51,660 bases of DNA from Alterirhizorhabdus sp964247265. Its GTDB lineage: Bacteria; Pseudomonadota; Alphaproteobacteria; Sphingomonadales; Sphingomonadaceae. The stretch is taken from the NCBI GenBank assembly GCA_964247265.1, contig CAXTTS010000003.1, forward strand, positions 1 to 51,660. The letters are read 5' to 3'. Positions 1 to 6,763 of this stretch are shown piece after piece (within the stretch, counting starts at the first letter, position 1; each line of letters opens with the position of its first letter). The notes under the pieces were generated by a model. The model was not told the DNA's origin, searched no databases, and saw only the letters and a program-made list of their open reading frames with translations. The translations under genes were made by a program, and so were the position numbers.

Positions 1-691
1 CGGCCCGTCGCTCGATCGAGAGGCGCAGCGGCCGGCCGGGCAGGGGATGCCAGTCGATCCCGGCGGCCGCCTCCGCCCCGCGTCTGTCGTCCAGCGGCGA
101 CGAGACACGCGCCGCGAGCGCGAGGCGGGCGGGGCCGTCGCGGTTGAGCCGCCAGGCAATGCGCGCCCCGGCCTGGCTGCCGCCCAGCTGTCCGCCGGAG
201 GCGAGCGCGGCATCGCCATCGCCGCGCCGATAGAGATACAGGTCCCCCGACCAGCGCGATGCGCGCGTCGTGCCCGCCGGCAGGGATGCAGGCGGCGCGA
301 CGATGCCGGCGGGCGACAAGTCCGGCGCATCCGCCGCGAGGCGCAGCGCGGGCGCCGATCCGTCGTCCTCGCTCGCCCCCGCCGTCGAAATTGGCGCGGC
401 TTGCATGGCTGCGCCCGCCGGCATGATATGGCTGGCGAACAATGGAGGCGACAAACGCCCCGCCGATCGCGCTGGCAAAAAGACGGGTTCAGCGCCGACC
501 GTCGCATGCGCCACCCGCACGAGCGATACCGCCGCCGCGCGTGGGCGCGGGATCGCCGTCGGCTCGTCCGCCCTGGCGGTGGCCGGCGTCAGCGGCGGCA
601 TCAGCACGATCACCCGGGCGAGCGTCCACAGCCCCACCACCCCCGCGACGAAGCGGAGCGGGGTGACGATGGCCGTTCCGTGCGCGCTCAT
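1..691 (-). CDS. Partial exported beta-rich protein downstream of the glycosyltransferase (C-terminus outside window)
   Basis: An open minus-strand frame begins with ATG at 691, overlapping the stop of the glycosyltransferase by ATGA, and runs off the window at base 1 (at least 230 codons). The first 30 or so residues contain a hydrophobic stretch (FVAGVVGLWTLARVIVLM) ending near an ATARA site, so it is probably exported. The middle is Ala/Pro-rich and looks disordered. From about residue 155 there are alternating polar/hydrophobic segments (WSGDLYLYRRGD, ARIAWRLNRDG, LRLSIERRA) that resemble beta-barrel strands. By position it could correspond to the outer-membrane partner of an NfrB-like glycosyltransferase, in the way NfrA pairs with NfrB; that is inference from context, since I do not recognise the sequence. 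Translation is probably coupled to the upstream gene, which is now disrupted, so expression may be reduced by polarity. Confidence 0.7.
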   Translation of the reverse strand, partial: MSAHGTAIVTPLRFVAGVVGLWTLARVIVLMPPLTPATARADEPTAIPRPRAAAVSLVRVAHATVGAEPVFLPARSAGRLSPPLFASHIMPAGAAMQAAPISTAGASEDDGSAPALRLAADAPDLSPAGIVAPPASLPAGTTRASRWSGDLYLYRRGDGDAALASGGQLGGSQAGARIAWRLNRDGPARLALAARVSSPLDDRRGAEAAAGIDWHPLPGRPLRLSIERRA

Positions 692-1626
692 TCGGCGGGC
701 AGCACGTCGGGGAAGACGTGGCTGGTCTTGTCCCACCGCACGCCGGCGCCGCCGGGCCGGCGGCCGTGCAGGTAGCCCGCCACCGCGCGCCGCGCCGCCA
801 TCATCGCGATCAAATTGCCCACGATCATGCGTGGCACGGCGCGCAGCCCCTCGCGCCAGCCATAGGTTCGTCGCACCATCAGGAACCGCATCGCCGCGCG
901 CCACAGCATCAGCCCGGCGTTGATCGCCACCAGCATCGCCAGCAGCGGCGGCGTCGGCGGGTACGGCCGGTTCGCGGCGAAGCACAGGCACGTCGTCAGC
1001 ACCGCGCAAACCAGCCCCGCATAGGCCACCGCCAGGATGATCGCGGCCAGCACCGCCCGGCGATCGCGCAGCCGCATCCAGCGTTCGGCCAGCCCGCCGC
1101 GCCAGCCGAGCCGATCCCAGCCGGCCAGCGCGATGCCCGTCATCCAGCGCGCCTTCTGGCGCACCGCCGTCTCGATCGTCGCGGGGAAATAGGCGCGCAC
1201 CGCCACTGGCGGTCGGCCGGGCGCGGCCGCCATCCGCACGAAGATGCCGCGCCCGCCATGATCGGACAGCCGCAGGCCCAGCTCATAATCCTCGGTCAGG
1301 CTGGCGGCGTCGAACGGCCGGCCGTCGCCCGCATCGGCCATCGCCTGCACCACCCCGCGCGAGAGCGCGCAGCCGACGCCGGCGGACGGCATGCCGGCGC
1401 CCAGCGCCTCGCGCACCACCAGCTGCTTGCCATGCGCCTCGGCGAACTCGTCGCAATAATGGCCGGAAATCCAGCGCGATCCCGGCACGATCAGCGGCAG
1501 CACCGGCAGCTGCACCAGATCGAACCGCTCGATCAGCCGGTCGAAGACGCGCAGCTCGGCCGGGTGGACGACATCCTCGGCATCGTGCAGCACGATCGCC
1601 TTGATCGGCACGCCGTCGCGCCGCTC
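688..1626 (-). pseudogene. Family-2 glycosyltransferase (NfrB-like), C-terminal half separated by transposon insertion
   Basis: This is the distal part of a processive GT2-type membrane glycosyltransferase. It carries the DxD-like metal site (DAEDVVHP), the acceptor TED motif (SLTEDYELGLRL) and a QxxRW-like motif (QKARWMTG), followed by several C-terminal hydrophobic segments (AAIILAVAYAGLVCAVL; PLLAMLVAINAGLMLW). The proximal half, with the nucleotide-sugar-binding start of the domain, lies at 5457-5968 on the same strand. Removing 1627-5456 and one 8-bp duplication joins the halves in frame (LLEDE followed by RRDGVPIK) to a protein of about 480 residues. A small frame starting inside the transposon end (ATG at 1632) could still translate this half, but without the N-terminal domain it should be inactive. 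Homologues resemble phage N4 adsorption protein B and surface polysaccharide synthases; the substrate is unknown. Confidence 0.88.
1619..1626. repeat. Target site duplication, left copy (CGCCGCTC)
   Basis: The eight bases CGCCGCTC directly precede the left inverted repeat and are repeated at 5457-5464 directly after the right one. Eight bases is the usual duplication length for the IS1595 family. Two further bases outside (CG at 1617-1618) also match bases 5455-5456 inside the element, which I take as chance. Confidence 0.85.
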
Positions 1627-1641
1627 CGGCATTATGTAGCA
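1627..1641 (+). repeat. Left terminal inverted repeat of the IS1595-type element
   Basis: CGGCATTATGTAGCA reads into the element. The reverse complement of 5442-5456 is CGGTATTATGTAGCA, a 14/15 match. These are expected to be the transposase binding and cleavage ends. Confidence 0.88.
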
Positions 1642-1741
1642 AACGCACCAACGCAGGGGCGAACGCCTCTAGCCCCGATGGCGGGTGCCATCGTTTGGAG
1701 TGCGAAGCATGATTAGCGCGATTGTGGCGATCGGGCTGGCT

Positions 1742-2698
1742 CTAGGTCACGTAGCCGGGGTGAATCATGTTAGGTTCGACGTTCAGTTCCGGTCGACTGA
1801 TAAATTTGTCGAAGCGTCTGAGGCCGCCCGTCATCGTGTTCGTCAGATCGTATCCTTTGACGGTGATTTGAAAGTCTCTGGAATTGGCATCGAAAACGGT
1901 GTGATATCGCACGGCCAGAAAGAGGCTGGCGATAGTTTCGTCGCCGATAATGGCATTCAAAAGACCCACGGAACCACGACGCGCGTCAATCAACCTATCC
2001 TCATGACTCCCCTTATGGAGATTGAGGGGGTGGGTTGTTCCCGGTCCATTAAGCACCCTGTCTCTAAACTTTGTGATGGCGATAGGGCTGTCACCGCCGA
2101 AGTAAATTTCAGTGTGCACGGTAATGTCGAGAGCCGGAGTGTTGCCAAGGTTTTCGATTCTTATGGGTGCCAGATAGCGGCATCGCTCGCTTTCCCACTG
2201 GAGCGAGTCGCTACCATCGACAAGATTCACGTCGAGCCAAGCCCGTTGATCGGTTTCCATCGAGTCGCGGGTGATCCCATTCGCATCGACGGCGGCGGCC
2301 AAGCCTGCATCGCCTTGGCGGATAGTTCTCAGCAAGGCCCACAGGCCAGCCACAGACACAAGGAGCGTCACCGCGGATATTACAGCCGAAGCCAGACCGC
2401 TGGAGGCCGCACGCTGTTGGGCGCTCAAATCCTGCTCGGCCTTTGCCTGTTCGCGTCCGGCTTCTATTTTGTCATAGACGCATTCAACAACCCTCTCAGG
2501 CGCAGCGTTGACGCAGGCGCTTTGAGCGTCCTCTTTGGCGCTTTGAGCGTATTGTGTGGGGCGTTGCTCGCGGCGTTCGGTTTCGCGGGCCTGTAGGTAT
2601 CCCATCCCCCACGCCAGACCGACCGCAAGCATTATCCCGACAAGTAGAAAGACGGGGCCTAGAGTCGCAGGCTCTCGGCCCCGATCGCTTCGAGACAT
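1742..2698 (-). CDS. Passenger membrane protein of unknown function
   Basis: A 318-residue protein with one hydrophobic segment near residues 13-33 (GPVFLLVGIMLAVGLAWGMGY), a charged region of about 60 residues containing two Cys (SACVN, ECVYD), a second hydrophobic segment near 105-125 (LASAVISAVTLLVSVAGLWALL) and a soluble C-terminal domain of about 190 residues. The order two TM segments, then a linker with TDQRAWLDV, then a beta-rich domain (IRIENLGNTPALDITVHTE) is a recurrent architecture of uncharacterised proteobacterial proteins. Its start overlaps the end of the DUF6471 gene by 40 bases, so the two are probably co-transcribed. It lies wholly inside the transposon. No enzyme motif was recognised; the function cannot be named. 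Confidence 0.8.
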   Translation of the reverse strand: MSRSDRGREPATLGPVFLLVGIMLAVGLAWGMGYLQARETERREQRPTQYAQSAKEDAQSACVNAAPERVVECVYDKIEAGREQAKAEQDLSAQQRAASSGLASAVISAVTLLVSVAGLWALLRTIRQGDAGLAAAVDANGITRDSMETDQRAWLDVNLVDGSDSLQWESERCRYLAPIRIENLGNTPALDITVHTEIYFGGDSPIAITKFRDRVLNGPGTTHPLNLHKGSHEDRLIDARRGSVGLLNAIIGDETIASLFLAVRYHTVFDANSRDFQITVKGYDLTNTMTGGLRRFDKFISRPELNVEPNMIHPGYVT

Positions 2699-2892
2699 TG
2701 GATCAGAAAGACCGCTGTGAATTTGCCACGGGCCAGCTTGTTGCGCACGTTCGGCTCCGAGTCCATCACGCCCACGTCTGCGAGCTTACCGACCAGCCCC
2801 GCGTAGGTGATGCCCCTGCGCTTCAACTCGGCTTTCAGCAGGCCCTTGGCCTGGTCCTCCCATTCCTTGTCCGTCTTCAACGTGGCCTCCAT
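2659..2892 (-). CDS. DUF6471 small protein, possible DNA-binding regulator of the element
   Basis: A 77-residue protein whose core (KGLLKAELKRRGITYAGL, then EPNVRNKLARGKFTAVFL and QCLEAIG) matches the DUF6471 pattern as I remember it. The helical layout, an N-terminal helix, then 'ityagLvgkLad', then 'vrnklaRGkftavfliqcLeAig', resembles a Cro/C1-type helix-turn-helix. DNA binding is an inference. The frame extends upstream to a TTG at 2934, but a good minus-strand promoter (-35 TTGTCA at 2934-2929, -10 TATGAT at 2911-2906, spacing 17) would start transcription near 2899. I therefore choose the ATG at 2892, which gives an almost leaderless message. It shares a palindromic divergent promoter with the transposase, so autoregulation and transposase control are plausible. 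Confidence 0.78.
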   Translation of the reverse strand: MEATLKTDKEWEDQAKGLLKAELKRRGITYAGLVGKLADVGVMDSEPNVRNKLARGKFTAVFLIQCLEAIGAESLRL

Positions 2893-2905
2893 GAGTGCGG
2901 ATGCC

Positions 2906-2956
2906 ATCATATAAGATGCAATTGTCGTTGACAACGATACATACCGCCATCATATC
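2906..2956. promoter_or_regulatory. Overlapping divergent promoters with a 13-bp palindrome in both -35 boxes
   Basis: TCGTTGACAACGA at 2925-2937 is a perfect inverted repeat around a central A. Read on the plus strand it contains TTGACA (2928-2933), with a CATATC -10 candidate at 2951-2956 after 17 bases, directed at the transposase. Read on the minus strand it contains TTGTCA (2934-2929), with TATGAT at 2911-2906 after 17 bases, directed at DUF6471 and the membrane gene. One dimeric protein bound here would cover both -35 boxes. A second small inverted repeat, AGTGC-ATAA-GCACT (2958-2971), lies just upstream of the transposase start. Confidence 0.6.
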
Positions 2957-2983
2957 GAGTGCATAAGCACTGGAAACGATGAC

Positions 2984-3940
2984 ATGCAGCACTTCCTCCT
3001 CTCCGCCGCCGCCCGCACCCTGAGCCTCAAGGCCGTCTTCAAGATGGGTGAGGATAAGGCTTACGAGACGTTCAAGGCCCTTCGTTGGGCCGAGACGGAT
3101 GGCGACGCGGTGTGCCCGCGCTGCGGCTGCGTCGAGACGTACAACATCACGTCGCGCCGCCGCTTCAAGTGCGTTGCCTGCCACCACCAATTCAGCGTCA
3201 CCAGCGGAACGATCTTCGCCAGCCGCAAGCTGTCGTTTACCGATCTGCTGGCCGCGATCGTCATCTTCGTGAACGGTGCCAAAGGCGTCTCCGCCTTGCA
3301 GGTGAGCCGCGATCTGGACGTGCAGTATAAAACGGCCTTCGTGCTGTCCCACAAGCTGCGCGAGGCGATGGCCCGCGAGGCAGCGGACCTTACCCTGTCC
3401 GGCACGGTCGAGATTGATGGCGCCTACTTCGGCGGCTACAGCAAGCCTGCGAACGAGAAGGCCGACCGCAAGGATCGTCGCCTGCTCAAGAACCAGACCG
3501 GAAAGCGCCAGTCGGTGATCGTCATGCGCGAGCGCGACGGCCGCACGCTGGCGTTCGTGGCCGCATCGGAAGCCGCCAGCGTCCCGACGATCCGCAGCAA
3601 GGTTGCCGCTGGCACGACCGTTCTGGCGGACGAGGGTTCGGGTTGGGATGCGCTCCACGCCAACTACACGGTCGGCCGGGTCAATCACTCGCTGCGCTAC
3701 ATGGACGAAGGCGTTTGCACCAATCAGGCCGAGTCGTTCTTCTCGCGTCTCCGCCGTATGGAAGTCGGCACGCATCACCACATCGCCGGCCCGTACCTTT
3801 ATCAGTATGCTGGTGAGGCTGCATGGCGCGAGGATAACCGCCGCCGCCCGAATGGCGATCAGGCTGCGCTGGTAGCTGGTGCTGCTATGGCTGCTCCGCA
3901 GTCGCGGACGTGGGCAGGCTACTGGCAGCGTGCGGCTTGA
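2984..3940 (+). CDS. IS1595-family transposase
   Basis: A 318-residue transposase. An N-terminal zinc ribbon is formed by CPRC (44-47) and CVAC (63-66), followed by a helical region and a DDE-type RNase H-like core. Candidate catalytic residues are D145 in EIDGAYFGG, D216 in VLADEGSGWD, the TNQAESFFSRLRR block (N247, E250) and E278 in GEAAWREDNRR, all in the order typical of ISXO2/IS1595 transposases. The chosen ATG has GGAAA seven bases upstream. The protein is full length with no frameshift, so the element may be active. It catalyses cut-and-paste or copy-out movement of the element via the 15-bp ends. It is the only plus-strand gene within the element and faces the DUF3800 gene across a shared terminator. 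Confidence 0.93.
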   Translation: MQHFLLSAAARTLSLKAVFKMGEDKAYETFKALRWAETDGDAVCPRCGCVETYNITSRRRFKCVACHHQFSVTSGTIFASRKLSFTDLLAAIVIFVNGAKGVSALQVSRDLDVQYKTAFVLSHKLREAMAREAADLTLSGTVEIDGAYFGGYSKPANEKADRKDRRLLKNQTGKRQSVIVMRERDGRTLAFVAASEAASVPTIRSKVAAGTTVLADEGSGWDALHANYTVGRVNHSLRYMDEGVCTNQAESFFSRLRRMEVGTHHHIAGPYLYQYAGEAAWREDNRRRPNGDQAALVAGAAMAAPQSRTWAGYWQRAA

Positions 3941-4069
3941 CTCTGGCGTAACTCGCTAAGTGCTTGATAACGACTCAGTTTAAAATGTTGAAAAGTGTTT
4001 GTGAATCATTACCTTAACAGACGCTCGTTGCGACCGTGACCTTGGGATCGGTAGTGCGTGAGACTGAAT

Positions 4070-4103
4070 AATCGGCCCTCGTGGAAATAGGCGGGGGCCG
4101 ATT
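4070..4103. terminator. Bidirectional terminator between transposase and DUF3800 gene
   Basis: AATCGGCCC (4070-4078) and GGGCCGATT (4095-4103) form a perfect 9-bp stem around a 16-base loop, followed by TATATA on the plus strand. It sits between two convergent genes and overlaps the stop codon of the minus-strand one. Confidence 0.65.
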
Positions 4104-4909
4104 TATATAGGCACTAAGCCGTCTGTCCGCTTTCGAGTAGCGGCTAGGTTTATCAAATCTGTTGGGATTGAATCGTAGATGCTCCCGTGGTTTCTTCCGA
4201 CGCGCTTAGCGGCCATAAGGCCTTGCTCAGATTCAATCTTCATTCTCGCCGAATAGACTACAAGATCTGCAATTTGTAGAAACAAGGACAAGTCCGACCT
4301 CTTCAAATTTGCATCCTTGGGAAACATGTCTAACGGAAGATTTGACGTGGCACTCCCGCCCCAACTGCCTTTGTTAGAGCCGGTAGGAAGCCACTTCGTT
4401 GCTTCCCTATACCATCTTATGTATTCGGGGTGGCCGTCGTCGAAAAAGATCATGCCATTAACGTGATTTTTTAAACAGTAGGTTCTGATCCTTTGGAACA
4501 AGCCTGCCATAGCTGCTCTTATCCCAGAGTGCCCGGTCATTGAACTGCTAGACCTAGCGAAGGTCGTGACGATTGATCGTTCAGGAAGAAATGATAAAGT
4601 TGCAAGCGCATCTTTGTAGAACGACACAGCCTCATCTGGTCTCAAATTGACATGCCCGTTCTTATATAACCCACGACTGTTGATTAGCTTGAATGCATGA
4701 AGTTCTTCTCGGACTCTAACCGAATGTCTTTTGGACAGCGCCCTTCGCCACTCGGTCGCAGCTTTCATGTATTCATTCCAGCAGAAGTTCCACTGTTCGT
4801 CATCATCCTGCCGTAAGAATGGAATGCGCACCGCGCTCACCGCAAACAGCGGATCGCGTTCCGACTCGTCGATATAAAAGATATCGACACCACCAAGCTT
4901 CAGCTTCAT
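4103..4909 (-). CDS. DUF3800 protein (predicted RNase H-like fold), transposon passenger
   Basis: A 268-residue protein with the DUF3800 signature: an early FYIDESERDPLFAVSAV strand with conserved D and E, a central IIFFDDGHPEYIRWYRE segment with paired Asp, and a C-terminal LFLQIADLVVYSARMK helix with Asp. DUF3800 is predicted to adopt an RNase H-like nuclease fold and is common on mobile elements and in defence-rich regions; its biochemical role is not established. Base composition is clearly AT-richer than the flanking chromosome and codon use differs (many TTT, AGA, ATA type codons), which points to recent transfer. It lies upstream of no obvious partner, and 38 bases separate it from the coiled-coil gene that precedes it on the same strand. 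Confidence 0.82.
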   Translation of the reverse strand: MKLKLGGVDIFYIDESERDPLFAVSAVRIPFLRQDDDEQWNFCWNEYMKAATEWRRALSKRHSVRVREELHAFKLINSRGLYKNGHVNLRPDEAVSFYKDALATLSFLPERSIVTTFARSSSSMTGHSGIRAAMAGLFQRIRTYCLKNHVNGMIFFDDGHPEYIRWYREATKWLPTGSNKGSWGGSATSNLPLDMFPKDANLKRSDLSLFLQIADLVVYSARMKIESEQGLMAAKRVGRNHGSIYDSIPTDLINLAATRKRTDGLVPI

Positions 4910-4947
4910 GGCGCAACGTCAAATCCGAATCGTCCTTCAAGTCAACG

Positions 4948-5388
4948 CTACTCCGCGCTCCACCGCTTCATCCCGTTCGGCGGCTCCTTCACCGACTTGA
5001 TATGGTCGTGCGTGCGCTCCAGCTTGGCGAGCGCGCCACCCACCCTCCGGTTCATCAGCAGGAACGCGTTAGCGTCGGTCGGATCGAGTCGCCGGGCCAG
5101 CATCACCCGCTCCGTCATCTCATGCGTGGTGATGCTCTCCACGGTCCTGAGCGTGTCCAGCAGGAAGCGGGATAGTTCACCCCTGAACCCTGCGAACATC
5201 GGGGGCGGGCGCTTGGACTTCTCGAAACAGGCATCGGCTTGCGGGTCAAGGATGCGGATCGCCGCGTCTATGTGGTCCAAGTCGGCCATCATCTGTGTGA
5301 CCCGATCGCGGGTCGCGTCGATCTCGCCTGCCAGCAGCGCCCGCTTGCGGACCAGCCCAGCGACCGTGAGTGTGTATCCGTCTTCCAT
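4948..5388 (-). CDS. Small coiled-coil / helical protein of unknown function, transposon passenger
   Basis: A 146-residue protein. Residues 8-50 (VAGLVRKRALLAGEID, then DRVTQMMADLDHIDAAIRIL) form a likely coiled coil. The C-terminal half (LLDTLRTVESITTHEMTERV to RRVGGALAKLERTHDHIKSV) has the helix spacing of a winged-helix-like domain. I have seen proteins of this shape repeatedly annotated as hypothetical in alphaproteobacterial mobile DNA, but no function can be given. It is the first gene at the right end of the element, 54 bases from the inverted repeat, and probably heads a transcript that also carries the DUF3800 gene. Confidence 0.72.
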   Translation of the reverse strand: MEDGYTLTVAGLVRKRALLAGEIDATRDRVTQMMADLDHIDAAIRILDPQADACFEKSKRPPPMFAGFRGELSRFLLDTLRTVESITTHEMTERVMLARRLDPTDANAFLLMNRRVGGALAKLERTHDHIKSVKEPPNGMKRWSAE

Positions 5389-5441
5389 ACGATGACATTA
5401 GCGCACGCCTGCGGTTATGTCTGTCACCGGCTTGGTGCATC

Positions 5442-5456
5442 TGCTACATAATACCG
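5442..5456 (-). repeat. Right terminal inverted repeat of the IS1595-type element
   Basis: TGCTACATAATACCG is the inverted partner of 1627-1641 with one mismatch (position 4 of the repeat). It adds a stop-creating tail to the truncated glycosyltransferase frame at 5444. Confidence 0.88.
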
Positions 5457-5464
5457 CGCCGCTC
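5457..5464. repeat. Target site duplication, right copy (CGCCGCTC)
   Basis: Identical to 1619-1626 and immediately outside the right inverted repeat. Confidence 0.85.
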
Positions 5465-5968
5465 GTCCTCCAGCAGCGCCGCCCACAGGCGGTTGAGCGC
5501 CTCCGCCTTGGTGGTGGGGCCGGCGAGCGGGCCGGAGACCATCCGCACGCGATGCCCGCCGTCCGCCTGCCGCTGCACCTCGCCGACCGCGGCGAGCGTG
5601 GCGGGATCGTTGGGGTAGACGCCGACATAGATGCGGTAGTCGGCATGATCGAGCCGGGCGAGCGTGCTGCGCAGCATGGCGCCGATCACCTCGCCCTCGT
5701 CCCACGCGCCGATGAAGATGGCGATGCGGCCGGGCCGGCGCGGCGGGGCAAGCGTGGCGGCGGTGACGGCATCGTGCCGCTGATACACCGTCAGCCGACG
5801 CCAGCCGGTGCGCAGGATGAAGATCAGGTCCACCGCCAGATCGTCGATCCCGCCGAGCAAAAGCCCGACGGCGGCGAACAGCATCAGCTCCCGCGTCGAG
5901 CCGGCCGCCAGCCGGATCAGCGAATCAACGTCCAGCAATGGCTTAGTCCCCCGCGGGAAACTAAGCAC
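5457..5968 (-). pseudogene. Family-2 glycosyltransferase (NfrB-like), N-terminal half
   Basis: This is the first 170 or so codons of the interrupted glycosyltransferase. A hydrophobic N-terminal region (ELMLFAAVGLLLGGIDDLAVDLIFI) is followed by the start of the GT-A fold (IAIFIGAWDEGEVIGAML, then DYRIYVGVYPND). The frame enters the transposon end and stops at 5444 after ERRGIM. The start is uncertain: GTG at 5968 opens the frame, but a TTG 30 bases downstream (LLDVDSL) preceded by GGGGGACTAAG is an alternative. Without the DxD, TED and QxxRW motifs, which lie at 688-1626, the product should be non-functional. Upstream, a small inverted repeat TCCGA-CTAA-TCGGA (5988-6001) lies between this gene and the TetR gene. 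Confidence 0.87.
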
Positions 5969-6039
5969 GACTCGCCGGGCGGTGCCATCCGACTAATCGG
6001 ACCAATATGGCTGCATATGGGACAGCCCTAAAGGGTGGA

Positions 6040-6660
6040 TCAGGCGGCGATGCCCGCGACCAGCAGGTCCACCATCCGCTGCGCGATCTCGGCGGATGCC
6101 ATCGGGCCGTCCGGGCGGTGCCACCGCGCGGGCCAGTTGAGCGCGCCGGCAAAGGTGAAGGCGGTCAGCCACACGTCGGTGACGCGGGCGGAGCCGTCAG
6201 CCGCCGCCTCCTCGATCATCGTCCGCATCGCGCGATCCAGCTCCGCTTTCAGCGCGCGGAATTGCAGGGCGCTTTCCGGCGACAGCGCCTCGTCGCCGGT
6301 GCGGATCACGCAGCGGCTGAAATCGCCCATGTTCGCCTCGGCATAGCGCCGCAGGAACAGCTTCAGCCGGTCAAGCCCGCTGCCCGGCTGGGCGTGCGCC
6401 GCTCGCGCCGCGTCGCTCAGCTGCGCCATCCCCAGCCGCACGCATTCGAACAGCACCTGATCCTTGTTGCCGAGATAATGGTAGATCACCGGCTTGGTCA
6501 CGCCGACGCTGGCGGCCACGTCGTCCAGCGAGGTGGCGTGAAAGCCGCGCTCATTGAACATCCGCACCGCCGCCAGCAGCAGCGCCTCGCGCTTGCGGGC
6601 GCGGTCCTCCACGCGCTCCTGCGGCGTGCGGAAGGGGGAGGCGACGGGGGAAGAAGACAT
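6040..6660 (-). CDS. TetR/AcrR family transcriptional regulator
   Basis: A 206-residue one-component regulator. The N-terminal helix-turn-helix (residues about 15-60: REALLLAAVRMFNERGF, DDVAASVGVTKPVIYHYLGN) is typical of TetR proteins, and the remainder is an all-helical ligand and dimerisation domain (FRALKAELDRAMRTMIEEAA). The frame extends further upstream into the thiolase region, but the ATG at 6660 places the HTH at the usual distance from the N-terminus. It is divergent from the thiolase operon with 103 bases between starts, and the inverted repeat at 6697-6708 lies between them. By analogy with PsrA/FadR-like TetR proteins it probably represses the acyl-CoA degradation operon and its own gene and responds to an acyl-CoA; the ligand is inference. 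Confidence 0.88.
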   Translation of the reverse strand: MSSSPVASPFRTPQERVEDRARKREALLLAAVRMFNERGFHATSLDDVAASVGVTKPVIYHYLGNKDQVLFECVRLGMAQLSDAARAAHAQPGSGLDRLKLFLRRYAEANMGDFSRCVIRTGDEALSPESALQFRALKAELDRAMRTMIEEAAADGSARVTDVWLTAFTFAGALNWPARWHRPDGPMASAEIAQRMVDLLVAGIAA

Positions 6661-6669
6661 CGGCCGACA

Positions 6670-6708
6670 TTGACATATACCGGCAAGACAGGCAACTACT
6701 CGTGAGTA
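6670..6708 (+). promoter_or_regulatory. Candidate promoter and TetR operator upstream of the thiolase operon
   Basis: TTGACA at 6670-6675 is a good -35 box. The -10 region 17-19 bases downstream is weak (CAACTA/ACTACT) and is overlapped by the inverted repeat TACTC-GT-GAGTA (6697-6708). That arrangement suits a repressor site, and many TetR operators in acyl-CoA operons have a similar TTACT/AGTAA-like outline. Confidence 0.45.
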
Positions 6709-6763
6709 AGCAGACGCGTAGCCTGCGGAGGCGAGGCACTGCGGTTCGATCAGGAGCAGACCC

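Larger units (their letters stand above)
1627..5456. mobile_element. IS1595-family transposon with four passenger genes, 3830 bp
   Basis: The element is bounded by near-identical 15-bp terminal inverted repeats (1627-1641 and 5442-5456, one mismatch) and a perfect 8-bp target duplication, and it interrupts a glycosyltransferase gene. Gene order from the left: membrane protein (-), DUF6471 (-), transposase (+), DUF3800 (-), small coiled-coil protein (-). The transposase and the DUF6471 gene diverge from a shared promoter region. At 3.8 kb it is much longer than a simple IS1595-type IS (about 1 kb), and members of the ISNwi1-like subgroup are known to carry extra genes. Perfect ends and intact genes suggest a recent, possibly active insertion. 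The DUF3800 segment is visibly poorer in GC than the chromosome, consistent with foreign origin. Confidence 0.92.

Noticed and set aside
2786..3781. Minus-strand frame opposite the transposase
   Set aside because: The plus-strand transposase has zinc ribbon and DDE motifs; the opposite frame has none.
5988..6001. TCCGA-CTAA-TCGGA as a terminator of the TetR gene
   Set aside because: The stem has only five pairs and no T-run; it could equally be an operator, so it is not listed as a feature.
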